Made by a program: the position numbers and the translations under genes. Below the pieces are notes generated by a model that searched no databases, was not told where the DNA came from, and saw only the letters and a list, made by a program, of their open reading frames with translations. From GCA-003244245 sp036521655 (lineage in GTDB: Bacteria; Actinomycetota; Actinomycetes; Mycobacteriales; Pseudonocardiaceae), in NCBI GenBank assembly GCA_036521655.1, contig DATDHI010000111.1:1-6156 (forward strand): a stretch of 6,156 nt of DNA, read 5' to 3'. Of this stretch, positions 1 through 6,000 are shown piece by piece (position 1 is the stretch's first letter; the number at the start of each line of letters is the position of its first letter).

Positions 1-1
1 A

Positions 2-106
2 TCGGTGTCCTCGTCGCAGGTGTATGTGCATCCCGACTCGTCTCGGCTGCGGGCCGCGGTGGATGCGGTGCCCGGTCCCCGCGAGCAGGCGGGGGTGAGC
101 AAGTGA
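2..106 (+). CDS. TnpA-like tyrosine recombinase, C-terminal end only (5' part outside window)
   Basis: This is the last 34 codons of a gene that begins before the window, read in the frame starting at base 2 and ending at TGA 104-106. The peptide begins S-V-S-S-S-Q-V-Y-V-H-P-D. This matches the end of the tyrosine recombinase catalytic domain, where the nucleophilic tyrosine (codon 23-25) follows a short S/T-rich strand (compare S-T-T-Q-I-Y in XerD). The histidine of the preceding G-H box would lie just upstream. Its stop overlaps the start of the next recombinase gene by four bases (GTGA), as expected for a translationally coupled tnpA-tnpB pair of a Tn554-like transposon. The TnpA label rests mainly on this context. 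The recombinase call is firmer, but only 34 residues can be seen. Confidence 0.75.
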   Translation, partial: SVSSSQVYVHPDSSRLRAAVDAVPGPREQAGVSK

Positions 107-1925
107 CCGGCGCGGTGATGGTGCGGGTTGGTGAGTCGAAGACGCCGGCCGGTGAGGTGGTCTCGCATGTGTTCGGTGACGAGTGTGTCGTTGATGAGCA
201 GGTGGCACGGCTGGCCAGGCTCGTCGATGCGGGGTTTGTGACCGAATGCGGATGGGATGTTGCTGGTCAGGTCCTGGTCCCACCGTCTGATCATCCGCAG
301 CTGGGCTGGCAGGAGCCGGTGGGTGAGGTGTCGTGCGCGGCGGGGTGCGCGGTGCCGGGCTGTCAGCGCAGCGCCGGATCGCACGGCCTGTGCCGGTCGC
401 ACCGCAGCGGCCAGCTGCTGCGCGGGCTGTCGGTGGAGGAGTTCACCACCGCCCCGACACGTCAGGCTCTTGCCCGGTTCGGCATCTGCCAGGTGGCGGC
501 CTGCCCGCGAGACCGGTGCGGTGGCCAGGTCGCCTACTGCGAACCGCACCAGGCTCGATGGCTCGCCGAACGCGGGGCTGAGTCTGGGCTGGAAGAGCCA
601 CGGTGGCGTGCGACCACCTCGCCGATCGTGGTCACCGGCCAGGTCAGTCTGGCTCGCATGCCGCCGCTGATCACTGCCCAGGTGCTCTACGGGGTGCAGC
701 AGCGGACCCGCTCGGGAGCACACACCCGGATCGAGGTGTTGCGGCGGGTCGTGGAGGATCTGCGCCGGTCACAGGCCGACGCTGTGGATACGGCGGCCGA
801 GCGCCCGCCAGACAAGATGGGCCGGGAGAAGCGGACGGTGCTGGGCGCGTTGGCCCGGCATGCCCGGCTCGCCGTCGCAGACCCGGAGACGGAAAAAGCC
901 AAGGACGTATGGGAGTTGGCGGTGTTCGGGCTGAGTGGGCGACTGTCGTTCACCACGATCTCCCAGCCCTGGCTGCGTGAGGCGGCCAAGCGGTGGGCCG
1001 CCGATGAGATGCCACGGCGCCGGGGCAACGGTGCCGGGGGCGTGATGCGCGGTCTGGTCGGCAGCGTGGCACGACTATCGCAAAGCCTGCGGGCCAACCG
1101 GGCCGACCACGGTAATCACCCCGCCGTCTTGGGACGCAACGACATCGAATCGTTCCTGCACCGGCTGGCCTACCTGGCCTCGATCGGCGAGTGCAGCCCG
1201 GAAGTGCGGGTCAGGATCTGCCGGGACGTCAAGCGGATACTCGGCCGCATCCGGGCACTGGGGTTGACACGCCCCGGCGACCCAGCCGCCGGGCTGGGCG
1301 GTGACTTCATCCTCGCCTCTGGTGACATTCCCGCTGAACCCGAACGCGGTGAACCCGGCCGAGACCTCCCCGCGGCGATCATGCGGCAGCTGTGCGAGCC
1401 GCTGCCGCTGCTCGAACGCGGGCCGTCGGGCCGTGAGATCCGGCTCGCCGTGGAGCTGCTCATGGACACCGGCCGACGGCCAGACGAGATCCTGCGCCTG
1501 CGCTGGGATTGCCTGAGCCGCGACCCCGACGGCGCTGCCGTGCTGGTCTATGACAACCACAAGCGTGACCGGCGCGACCGCAGGCTGCCGATCAGCCAGG
1601 CCACCGCCGAACTGATCACAGCTGCGCAGGCGCGTGTCCGCGAACGTTTCCCCACCACCCCGCTTGCGGAGCTGGTCCTGCTGCCCACGCCCCACGCCAA
1701 CCCCGCCGGACGCAAGCCAATCAGCGGTGGCCTCCTCGATCTGCGGCACCGGACCTGGGTCGACCGGCTCCCGGTCATGCGACTGGACGGCACGGAGTTC
1801 GACAAGTCCAAGATCGTGCCGTACGCCTACCGGCACACCTACGCCCAACGCCACGCCGACGCCGGTGTCCCCATCGACGTCCTGGCCGAATTACTTGATC
1901 ACCGAAACCTCAACGTCACACGCCG

Positions 1926-1932
1926 GTACTAC
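1926..1932. other. Predicted left crossover (coupling) sequence, attL core
   Basis: GTACTAC is the seven bases between the tnpB flank and the left inverted repeat, within the codons for R608, Y609 and Y610. Seven is the only value in the usual 6-8 bp overlap range of tyrosine recombinases that restores the tnpB frame with these ends. It differs from the right-hand seven bases, as in Tn916/Tn554-type elements that do not need identical cores. Confidence 0.4.
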
Positions 1933-1945
1933 AACTCTCGGGAAT
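1933..1945 (+). repeat. Left terminal inverted repeat of the inserted element
   Basis: AACTCTCGGGAAT lies directly after the Tyr-Tyr codons of tnpB. Its reverse complement is approximated at the right end by ATTCGGAGAGTT: seven outermost bases are identical, then C/G-rich bases with one gap, then AAT. It probably forms the recombinase-binding arm on the element side of the left junction. Short repeats in a GC-rich window can occur by chance. What supports this one is its position at the exact point where tnpB homology stops. Confidence 0.55.
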
Positions 1946-1983
1946 TGCATCAGGCGGGCGAGAATCTGCAGGTCGCCTGCTGA

Positions 1984-2018
1984 GAGCGGTGCGGCAATGC
2001 CGGTGTTGAGCGGCTGCG
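1984..2018. repeat. Short direct and inverted repeats in the leader of the inserted element
   Basis: Near-identical units GAGCGGTGCGG (1984-1994) and GAGCGGCTGCG (2008-2018) are spaced 24 bases apart. A small perfect hairpin, CGGC-AAT-GCCG, lies between them at 1992-2002. Just upstream, GCAGG-TCG-CCTGC (1968-1980) is another perfect small dyad. Such repeats inside an element end can be accessory (arm) sites for the recombinase or operators for a regulator. None has the T-run of a terminator. Confidence 0.25.
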
Positions 2019-2041
2019 ACACGCCGCGTGACCTGCATCGG

Positions 2042-2070
2042 TTGCCGAGCGATCCCGTTAGGTGCATGAT
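2042..2070 (+). promoter_or_regulatory. Possible promoter for the three-gene operon of the inserted element
   Basis: TTGCCG (2042-2047) and CATGAT (2065-2070) are separated by 17 bases. Each matches four of six positions of the vegetative -35 (TTGACA) and -10 (TATAAT) consensus. Transcription would start near 2076, at the left arm of the hairpin described below. This is the only non-coding stretch before the operon. Matches of this quality arise by chance, so the call is tentative. Confidence 0.3.
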
Positions 2071-2075
2071 CCCTG

Positions 2076-2108
2076 CTCCAAACGGTCCCTGTGATCTTGC
2101 TTTGGAGG
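2076..2108 (+). promoter_or_regulatory. Inverted repeat covering the ribosome binding site of the recombinase gene
   Basis: CTCCAAA (2076-2082) is the exact reverse complement of TTTGGAG (2101-2107), with 18 bases between. The right arm contains most of the GGAGG Shine-Dalgarno sequence (2104-2108) that lies four bases before GTG 2113. In mRNA the stem would hide the ribosome binding site and could hold recombinase translation low. It could equally be a protein-binding dyad, for example for the helix-turn-helix protein. Confidence 0.4.
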
Positions 2109-2112
2109 CCTG

Positions 2113-3234
2113 GTGGGACGGGGTGATCTGGCTGGCGCGGCGCACCTGGAGCTCGTCTCGGGTGTGCTGCAGCTGCGGCCGGAGGACGCCATGGTGGAGG
2201 CGATGCTGCGCGGCTGGCGGGCCCAGCAGACGGCGCGGGGGCTGCAGGAGACCACGATGGTGCCGCGGGAGCGGCTGGTGCGCCAGTTCATCGCGTTCAC
2301 CAACGAGTACCCGTGGAACTGGGGACCGGCGCATGTGGACGAGTGGACGCAGTCGCTGACCAGCGAGAAGCGCCTGGCCCCGGCGACGATCCGCGGCTAT
2401 CAGACGGATCTTCGCCTGTTCAGCGAGTACCTGTGCGATGCCCGCTATGGCTGGGCGGCCGCATGTGAGGAGGAGTTCGGGCCGGGGACGCATCCGGTGC
2501 CGATCTGCCACGAGTGGAACACCATCACCCACCTGAACGAGTACGAGGGCGATCCGGAGGCCCGGCCATTCACGCGGGAGGAACTGCAGCGGTTCCTCGA
2601 CTACGCCGACGACCAGGTCGACCGTGCGGTGCGGGTGAAGCGCAAGGGCGCGCTGGCCGCGTACCGGGACGCCACGTTGTTCAAGGTCGCCTATGCATGG
2701 GGACTGCGCCGCACCGAGACGTCCAAGCTGGACATCGTCGATTGGGGACGGAACCCTGCGGCGCCGGAGTTCGGCCGGTACGGGATGCTGCACGTCCGCT
2801 ACGGCAAGGCGGTACGCGGGCAGCCGCCGCGGCGACGGAACGTGCCCTCGGTGATGGGCTGGGCGGTCGAAGCGGTGGCCGACTACGTGGACAACATCCG
2901 CCCCCGGTTCGGCTGCGACGAGCACCCGGCGATGTGGGTCACCGAACGCGGCGGGCGGGTCAAACCGTCGGAGATCAACGCCCGGTTCGTCGCCTACCGC
3001 GACGCGCTCGGCCTGCCGCGAACGCTCTCGCCCCACTCGCTGAGGCACTCGTGGGTGACCCACCTTACCGACAACGGTGTCGACCGTCGGTTCATCCAGG
3101 AAGCCGTTGGGCATCGGTGCGATACGTCGACGGCGATCTACACCCATGTGTGCGGTGACTTCATGAACACCGCGCTGCGCAGAGCGTTGACCCCGGCGTT
3201 CGACACCCCGGATCTGGGTCGGGAGGAGTCGTGA
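2113..3234 (+). CDS. Tyrosine recombinase/integrase of the inserted element
   Basis: The 373-residue protein has the length and full catalytic set of a phage-integrase/XerD-type recombinase, and is the likely enzyme that cuts and rejoins DNA at the element ends. An N-terminal helical core-binding domain spans about residues 27-125 (T-I-R-G-Y-Q-T-D-L-R-L-F). The catalytic domain spans about 150-360: G-L-R199-R-T-E202 (box I), K232 in the Y-G-K-A-V-R turn, H308-S-L-R311-H312 (box II), G-H334 and nucleophile Y343 in A-I-Y-T-H-V. No key residue is missing. The GTG start at 2113 has GGAGG four bases upstream. ATG 2191 (codon 27), with GGAGG at 2181-2185, is a credible alternative, but the L-R-P-E-D-A stretch before it looks like part of the family. 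Its stop directly abuts the next start, so the three genes form one coupled operon. Confidence 0.92.
   Translation: MGRGDLAGAAHLELVSGVLQLRPEDAMVEAMLRGWRAQQTARGLQETTMVPRERLVRQFIAFTNEYPWNWGPAHVDEWTQSLTSEKRLAPATIRGYQTDLRLFSEYLCDARYGWAAACEEEFGPGTHPVPICHEWNTITHLNEYEGDPEARPFTREELQRFLDYADDQVDRAVRVKRKGALAAYRDATLFKVAYAWGLRRTETSKLDIVDWGRNPAAPEFGRYGMLHVRYGKAVRGQPPRRRNVPSVMGWAVEAVADYVDNIRPRFGCDEHPAMWVTERGGRVKPSEINARFVAYRDALGLPRTLSPHSLRHSWVTHLTDNGVDRRFIQEAVGHRCDTSTAIYTHVCGDFMNTALRRALTPAFDTPDLGREES
3221..3228 (+). promoter_or_regulatory. Ribosome binding site for the helix-turn-helix gene
   Basis: GGGAGGAG lies six bases before ATG 3235, inside the last codons of the recombinase gene. It is the strongest Shine-Dalgarno sequence in the operon and fixes the start of the small gene. 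Confidence 0.7.
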
Positions 3235-3567
3235 ATGGCCCGCAAACTTGACTACCAGTGGCGGCTGCGGCACGTCATGGCCGAGAAGGGCATGTTCGCC
3301 ACCACCGACCTGATCGAACCGCTGGCCCAGCGCGGTATCCATCTGTCGTCCAGCCAGGTCTACCGGCTGGTCGCCGAACGGCCCGAACGGTTGAGCCTGA
3401 AGGTGCTGATGGCACTGCTGGACATCCTCGACTGCACCATGGATGAGCTGATCGAACCGATCGCCGGGGCCACCCCGATCCGCGCATCCAAGGCCGCCGG
3501 CGGAGGCGAGGCCGGGGTCGGCGGCCTTCGCCCGAAACGCGCCCGAATCACCCCCCTCGATCGGTAA
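3235..3567 (+). CDS. XRE/Cro-type helix-turn-helix protein
   Basis: This is a small basic protein of 110 residues. Residues 9-75 have the pattern of a Cro/CI-type five-helix DNA-binding domain: L-R-H-V-M-A-E-K-G-M, then L-I-E-P-L-A-Q-R-G-I, recognition-helix region S-S-S-Q-V-Y-R-L-V, then R-L-S-L-K-V-L-M-A-L-L-D-I-L-D and C-T-M-D-E-L-I. The last pattern is typical of the HTH_26-like branch. Residues 78-110 are a Gly/Ala/Arg/Lys-rich tail with no visible fold. The ATG follows the recombinase stop with no gap. Likely roles are repressor of the operon, or a directionality factor that bends DNA at the element ends. The sequence does not separate these. Confidence 0.85.
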   Translation: MARKLDYQWRLRHVMAEKGMFATTDLIEPLAQRGIHLSSSQVYRLVAERPERLSLKVLMALLDILDCTMDELIEPIAGATPIRASKAAGGGEAGVGGLRPKRARITPLDR

Positions 3568-3570
3568 GCC

Positions 3571-5973
3571 ATGCCCGCTCCGATGGCGCCGGAGGTGATC
3601 GCCGACCCGATCGGTGTCATCGTCGAGCTCGTCGCCACGCGGGAGCCCGCGCTGGACCGCGCGACCATCGAGACCACGGTGACCAGCGTTGCGGGAGGAC
3701 GAGCCAAACGCCGCGGACTGGCCCAAGCCCTGCACGACCGGCCAGCGCTGCTGGTCGACGGTCGCTCGCCAGCACCCCGAGGGATCGCGGACCTGCTCAT
3801 CGCGCTGGGCGAGGCCGGTGCGACGACGATTTCGCCGCCGGTCTGCGCTGAATGCGGCAAACCCCTGCGCACCCTGCAACGCCGCGGCCAAGACTGGTAC
3901 TGCAGCGTCTGCGGCCCGCAATCGAAGCGATGCGCCTCCTGCGGACAGGAACGCAAGGTCGCCACCGTCGATCGGCGAGGGCAACCACGCTGCGGCCAGT
4001 GCCCCGATGACGAGGACCGGGACCCGGCGGTGATCCTCACCGAGGTGATTACCAAGCTCGACCCATCGTTGTCGGCGGACACCGTCGCCACAGTGACTCG
4101 TGGCTTGTTCTCCCAGCCGTCCAAGCTGCGGCGACTGGCCTGGATCATCGAGGACACCCCGACCCTGCTCACCGGTGACGGTGCGCAGGCCTCCGCACCG
4201 AGTGTGCTGCGGCTGATCGACCGTCTCTGCGATGCCGGGGCGCAGGCAATCGTGCGGCCAGCCTGCCCCCGCTGTGACCGGGCGATCCCCTTGCACCGCC
4301 GGATCGACGGGCAATGGCTCTGCCGCAACTGCGTGGCCAAGTCCCGCGCCCAACCCTGCTCCCGCTGCGGCGCCGTCCGCGAAGCGGCCACGCGCGACGA
4401 GCACGGCCAACCGCTGTGTCCGAACTGCTTGATCACCGATCCCGCCAACCACGAGACCTGCCTCGACTGCGGCCGCCGTCGTCCCGTCAGCCTGCGCACC
4501 GCCGACGGGCCGCTCTGCGGCAGCTGTGTGCCGTGGAGGACCCTGACCTGCAATATCTGCGGCAAGCAAGCACCGTGTGTGGTCTCGCAGACAACCGGCA
4601 AACCGTGGTGCCAGGCCTGCAAGCAGCGGTGGATCCGCTGCAGCGGCTGCGGCGAAGACGCACCCATCCGCGGCGGCACCCTCGACAAACCGCTCTGCGC
4701 CACCTGCACCCGCCCCGACACCGGTTTCTGGCGCAGCTGCCCGAACTGCGGTCAACCAGGCCGCATCCACGCCGGTCGATGCGCCCGTTGCGCCATGCAG
4801 CAACGGCTGCGCGAGCTGCTCAGCAACGACGACGGCGAGATCCGCCCCGAGTTGCGAGGCCTCCACGAGGTCCTCGCCGAGGCGAAGCGGCACCGCACGG
4901 TTGCTGCATGGCTCGACAGGAGCGCCGCCCCGGCGATCCTGCGGGACCTGGCCGGACGAGCGCTCACCCACGCGTCCCTTGATGAGCTGCCCGCCGGAAA
5001 GACGGTCGAGCACCTGCGCAGCATCCTCGTCGCCACCGAAACGCTGCCACCGCGCGATGAGCAGATGGCCCGGCTCGAGCGGTGGATCACCGGCGTCGTC
5101 GCCGGCCGCCGTGACGCCGACGAGCAGCAGATGCTGCACCGCTACACCATCTGGCATGTCATGCGGCGGTTGCGGGGGCGCCTCAACGGCGCTGACACCA
5201 CACACGAACAGGTCGTTGCCGCGCAACGGGTCATCAGGGCGGCCATCGACCTGCTCGACTGGCTCACCGATCACGAGCTGACGTTGGCCACGGCGCGGCA
5301 AGGCGATCTGGATACCTGGCGGACCAGTGCAAAACGCAGCTACCGCACCGATGCCGGGAATTTCGTGCGCTGGGCCAAGAAGCAGAAGCTGACCCGACTC
5401 GACTTCCCAGCCACCAGGTGGAGCGGCCCATCCGGTGTCATCGACACCGAAACCCGCTGGGAGCAGGCCCGCTGGCTGCTGCACGACGACACCGTCAAAC
5501 CCGAGGACCGCGTCGCCGGGCTGCTCGTGCTGCTCTACGCCCAATGGCCGGCCGCTCTCAGCCGCCTGACCGTCGACCACGTCGAACAACACGACAACCA
5601 AGTACGGCTCCGGCTGGGACGCGAACCGATCGAGCTGCCCGAACCGCTCGCCGGTCTCCTCCTCCGGGTCGTCGCCGCCCGCCGCGGCAAGGCCGTCGTC
5701 GGCGACCAAGGCACCTCGCACTGGCTGTTCCCCGGCGGACAGCCTGGCCGTCCCATCAGCGCGTTCGGGCTCGCCGAACGGCTCCGCAAGCTCGGCATTC
5801 GATCCGGGCAGTCTCGCTCGACGGCACTGTTCCACCTCGCCACCGAACTGCCCGCCGCCATCCTCGCCCACCTGCTCGGCATCCACATCACCGTCGCCGT
5901 CGCCTGGCAACGCGCCAGCAGCGGCGACTGGACGGGATACGCCGCCGAAATAAGCCGCCGGATGGACCGCTGA
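3571..5973 (+). CDS. Zinc-ribbon array fused to a degenerate tyrosine-recombinase domain
   Basis: The protein has 800 residues. Residues 12-407 hold sixteen C-x2-C pairs forming eight four-cysteine zinc ribbons: 92/95+111/114, 121/124+141/144, 232/235+251/254, 263/266+283/286, 297/300+316/319, 327/330+347/350, 357/360+376/379 and 390/393+404/407. A unit of helical region plus two ribbons (about 12-144) is repeated at about 151-286. A helical linker (408-480) leads to a SAM-like core-binding region (about 487-610) and a recombinase-like fold (about 615-800). There the G-L-R-x-x-E box is replaced by Q-W-P-A-A-L-S, the H-x-x-R-H box by S-G-Q-S-R748-S, and L-G-H by L-G-I-H. The tyrosine position holds Trp in A-V-A-W-Q-R-A, so catalysis is unlikely. 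ATG 3571 follows the previous stop by three bases with no clear ribosome site, so translation is probably coupled. It is likely a structural or targeting partner of the 373-residue recombinase. Confidence 0.85.
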   Translation: MPAPMAPEVIADPIGVIVELVATREPALDRATIETTVTSVAGGRAKRRGLAQALHDRPALLVDGRSPAPRGIADLLIALGEAGATTISPPVCAECGKPLRTLQRRGQDWYCSVCGPQSKRCASCGQERKVATVDRRGQPRCGQCPDDEDRDPAVILTEVITKLDPSLSADTVATVTRGLFSQPSKLRRLAWIIEDTPTLLTGDGAQASAPSVLRLIDRLCDAGAQAIVRPACPRCDRAIPLHRRIDGQWLCRNCVAKSRAQPCSRCGAVREAATRDEHGQPLCPNCLITDPANHETCLDCGRRRPVSLRTADGPLCGSCVPWRTLTCNICGKQAPCVVSQTTGKPWCQACKQRWIRCSGCGEDAPIRGGTLDKPLCATCTRPDTGFWRSCPNCGQPGRIHAGRCARCAMQQRLRELLSNDDGEIRPELRGLHEVLAEAKRHRTVAAWLDRSAAPAILRDLAGRALTHASLDELPAGKTVEHLRSILVATETLPPRDEQMARLERWITGVVAGRRDADEQQMLHRYTIWHVMRRLRGRLNGADTTHEQVVAAQRVIRAAIDLLDWLTDHELTLATARQGDLDTWRTSAKRSYRTDAGNFVRWAKKQKLTRLDFPATRWSGPSGVIDTETRWEQARWLLHDDTVKPEDRVAGLLVLLYAQWPAALSRLTVDHVEQHDNQVRLRLGREPIELPEPLAGLLLRVVAARRGKAVVGDQGTSHWLFPGGQPGRPISAFGLAERLRKLGIRSGQSRSTALFHLATELPAAILAHLLGIHITVAVAWQRASSGDWTGYAAEISRRMDR

Positions 5974-5981
5974 AGGTAGGT

Positions 5982-5993
5982 ATTCGGAGAGTT
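5982..5993 (-). repeat. Right terminal inverted repeat of the inserted element
   Basis: ATTCGGAGAGTT, read on the minus strand as AACTCTCCGAAT, mirrors the left end. It lies nine bases after the stop codon of the last gene of the element and seven bases before tnpB sequence resumes at 6001. Only 20 bases of non-coding DNA separate that gene from the element's right edge. Confidence 0.55.
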
Positions 5994-6000
5994 CTGATAT
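5994..6000. other. Predicted right crossover (coupling) sequence, attR core
   Basis: CTGATAT lies between the right inverted repeat and the resumed tnpB reading frame. If it replaced the left core, tnpB would carry an in-frame TGA, so these bases most likely arrived with the element from its previous site. The left core would then be the original target sequence. Confidence 0.35.

Larger units (their letters stand above)
1..1932 (+). mobile_element. Left part of a Tn554-like transposon (tnpA end plus interrupted tnpB)
   Basis: A tnpA-like recombinase end overlaps a tnpB-like gene by four bases, the layout of Tn554-family transposition genes. The element resumes at 6001 with the rest of tnpB. 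A tnpC gene, which normally follows tnpB, would therefore lie beyond the right edge of the window, and its absence here is not a deletion. Neither outer end of this transposon is visible. Confidence 0.65.
103..1983 (+). pseudogene. tnpB: TnpB-like tyrosine recombinase of a Tn554-type transposon, 5' part; interrupted by an inserted element
   Basis: This is a site-specific DNA recombinase expected to act with TnpA and TnpC in transposon movement. The open frame is 626 codons. The N-terminus has two cysteine/histidine fingers with matching spacing: C82-x4-C87-x9-C97-x2-H100 and C129-x4-C134-x11-C146-x2-H149. A helical core-binding region follows at about 190-400. The catalytic domain shows T-G-R-R459-P-D-E462 (box I Arg), P-Y574-A-Y-R577-H578 (box II Arg, with Tyr where the first His usually sits), L-D-H600, and the nucleophile Y609 nine residues after H600. 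Residues 611-626 are not family-like and are read from the end of the inserted element. The family's C-terminal part continues at 6001. The GTG start at 103 overlaps the upstream stop by four bases, so coupled translation is likely; ATG 118 (codon 6) is an in-frame alternative. The truncated protein keeps every catalytic box but lacks the C-terminal extension and is probably non-functional for transposition. Confidence 0.85.
1933..5993 (+). mobile_element. Three-gene tyrosine-recombinase element inserted in tnpB (about 4.06 kb)
   Basis: The segment separates two in-frame halves of one tnpB gene and encodes its own recombinase cassette: an active-looking tyrosine recombinase, a helix-turn-helix protein and a zinc-ribbon pseudo-recombinase. 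The boundaries are inferred from an inverted pair, AACTCTC at 1933-1939 and GAGAGTT at 5987-5993. With these ends, a 7-bp crossover region (1926-1932 on the left, 5994-6000 on the right) brings the tnpB halves back in frame: the removed length is 4068, divisible by three, and the joint reads R-R-Y-Y-L-T-S-P-E-R-I. No other cargo gene is present. The existence of an insertion is well supported by the split gene. The exact end bases are less certain, by a few nucleotides. Confidence 0.75.

Noticed and set aside
1075..1854. Minus-strand open frame of 259 codons opposite tnpB
   Set aside because: It is the shadow of the tnpB catalytic region. It has no domain resemblance and no independent support.
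1968..2002. Intrinsic terminator after the truncated tnpB
   Set aside because: The small GC-rich dyads have 4-5 bp stems and no following T-run.
1984..2112. Missing or degraded tnpC gene after tnpB
   Set aside because: None of the three plus frames here resembles TnpC, and the real 3' end of tnpB lies beyond 6156, so tnpC would be expected outside the window.
1634..2359. Plus-strand 241-codon open frame bridging the end of tnpB and the next gene
   Set aside because: It is an out-of-frame reading of tnpB and the recombinase start. The peptide is Ser/Thr/Pro/Arg-rich with no motif, and it does not resemble TnpC.
3360..4721. Minus-strand open frame of 453 codons opposite the helix-turn-helix and zinc-ribbon genes
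   Set aside because: The composition is Ser/Arg-rich shadow sequence, while the plus strand carries a clear helix-turn-helix and regular C-x2-C pairs.
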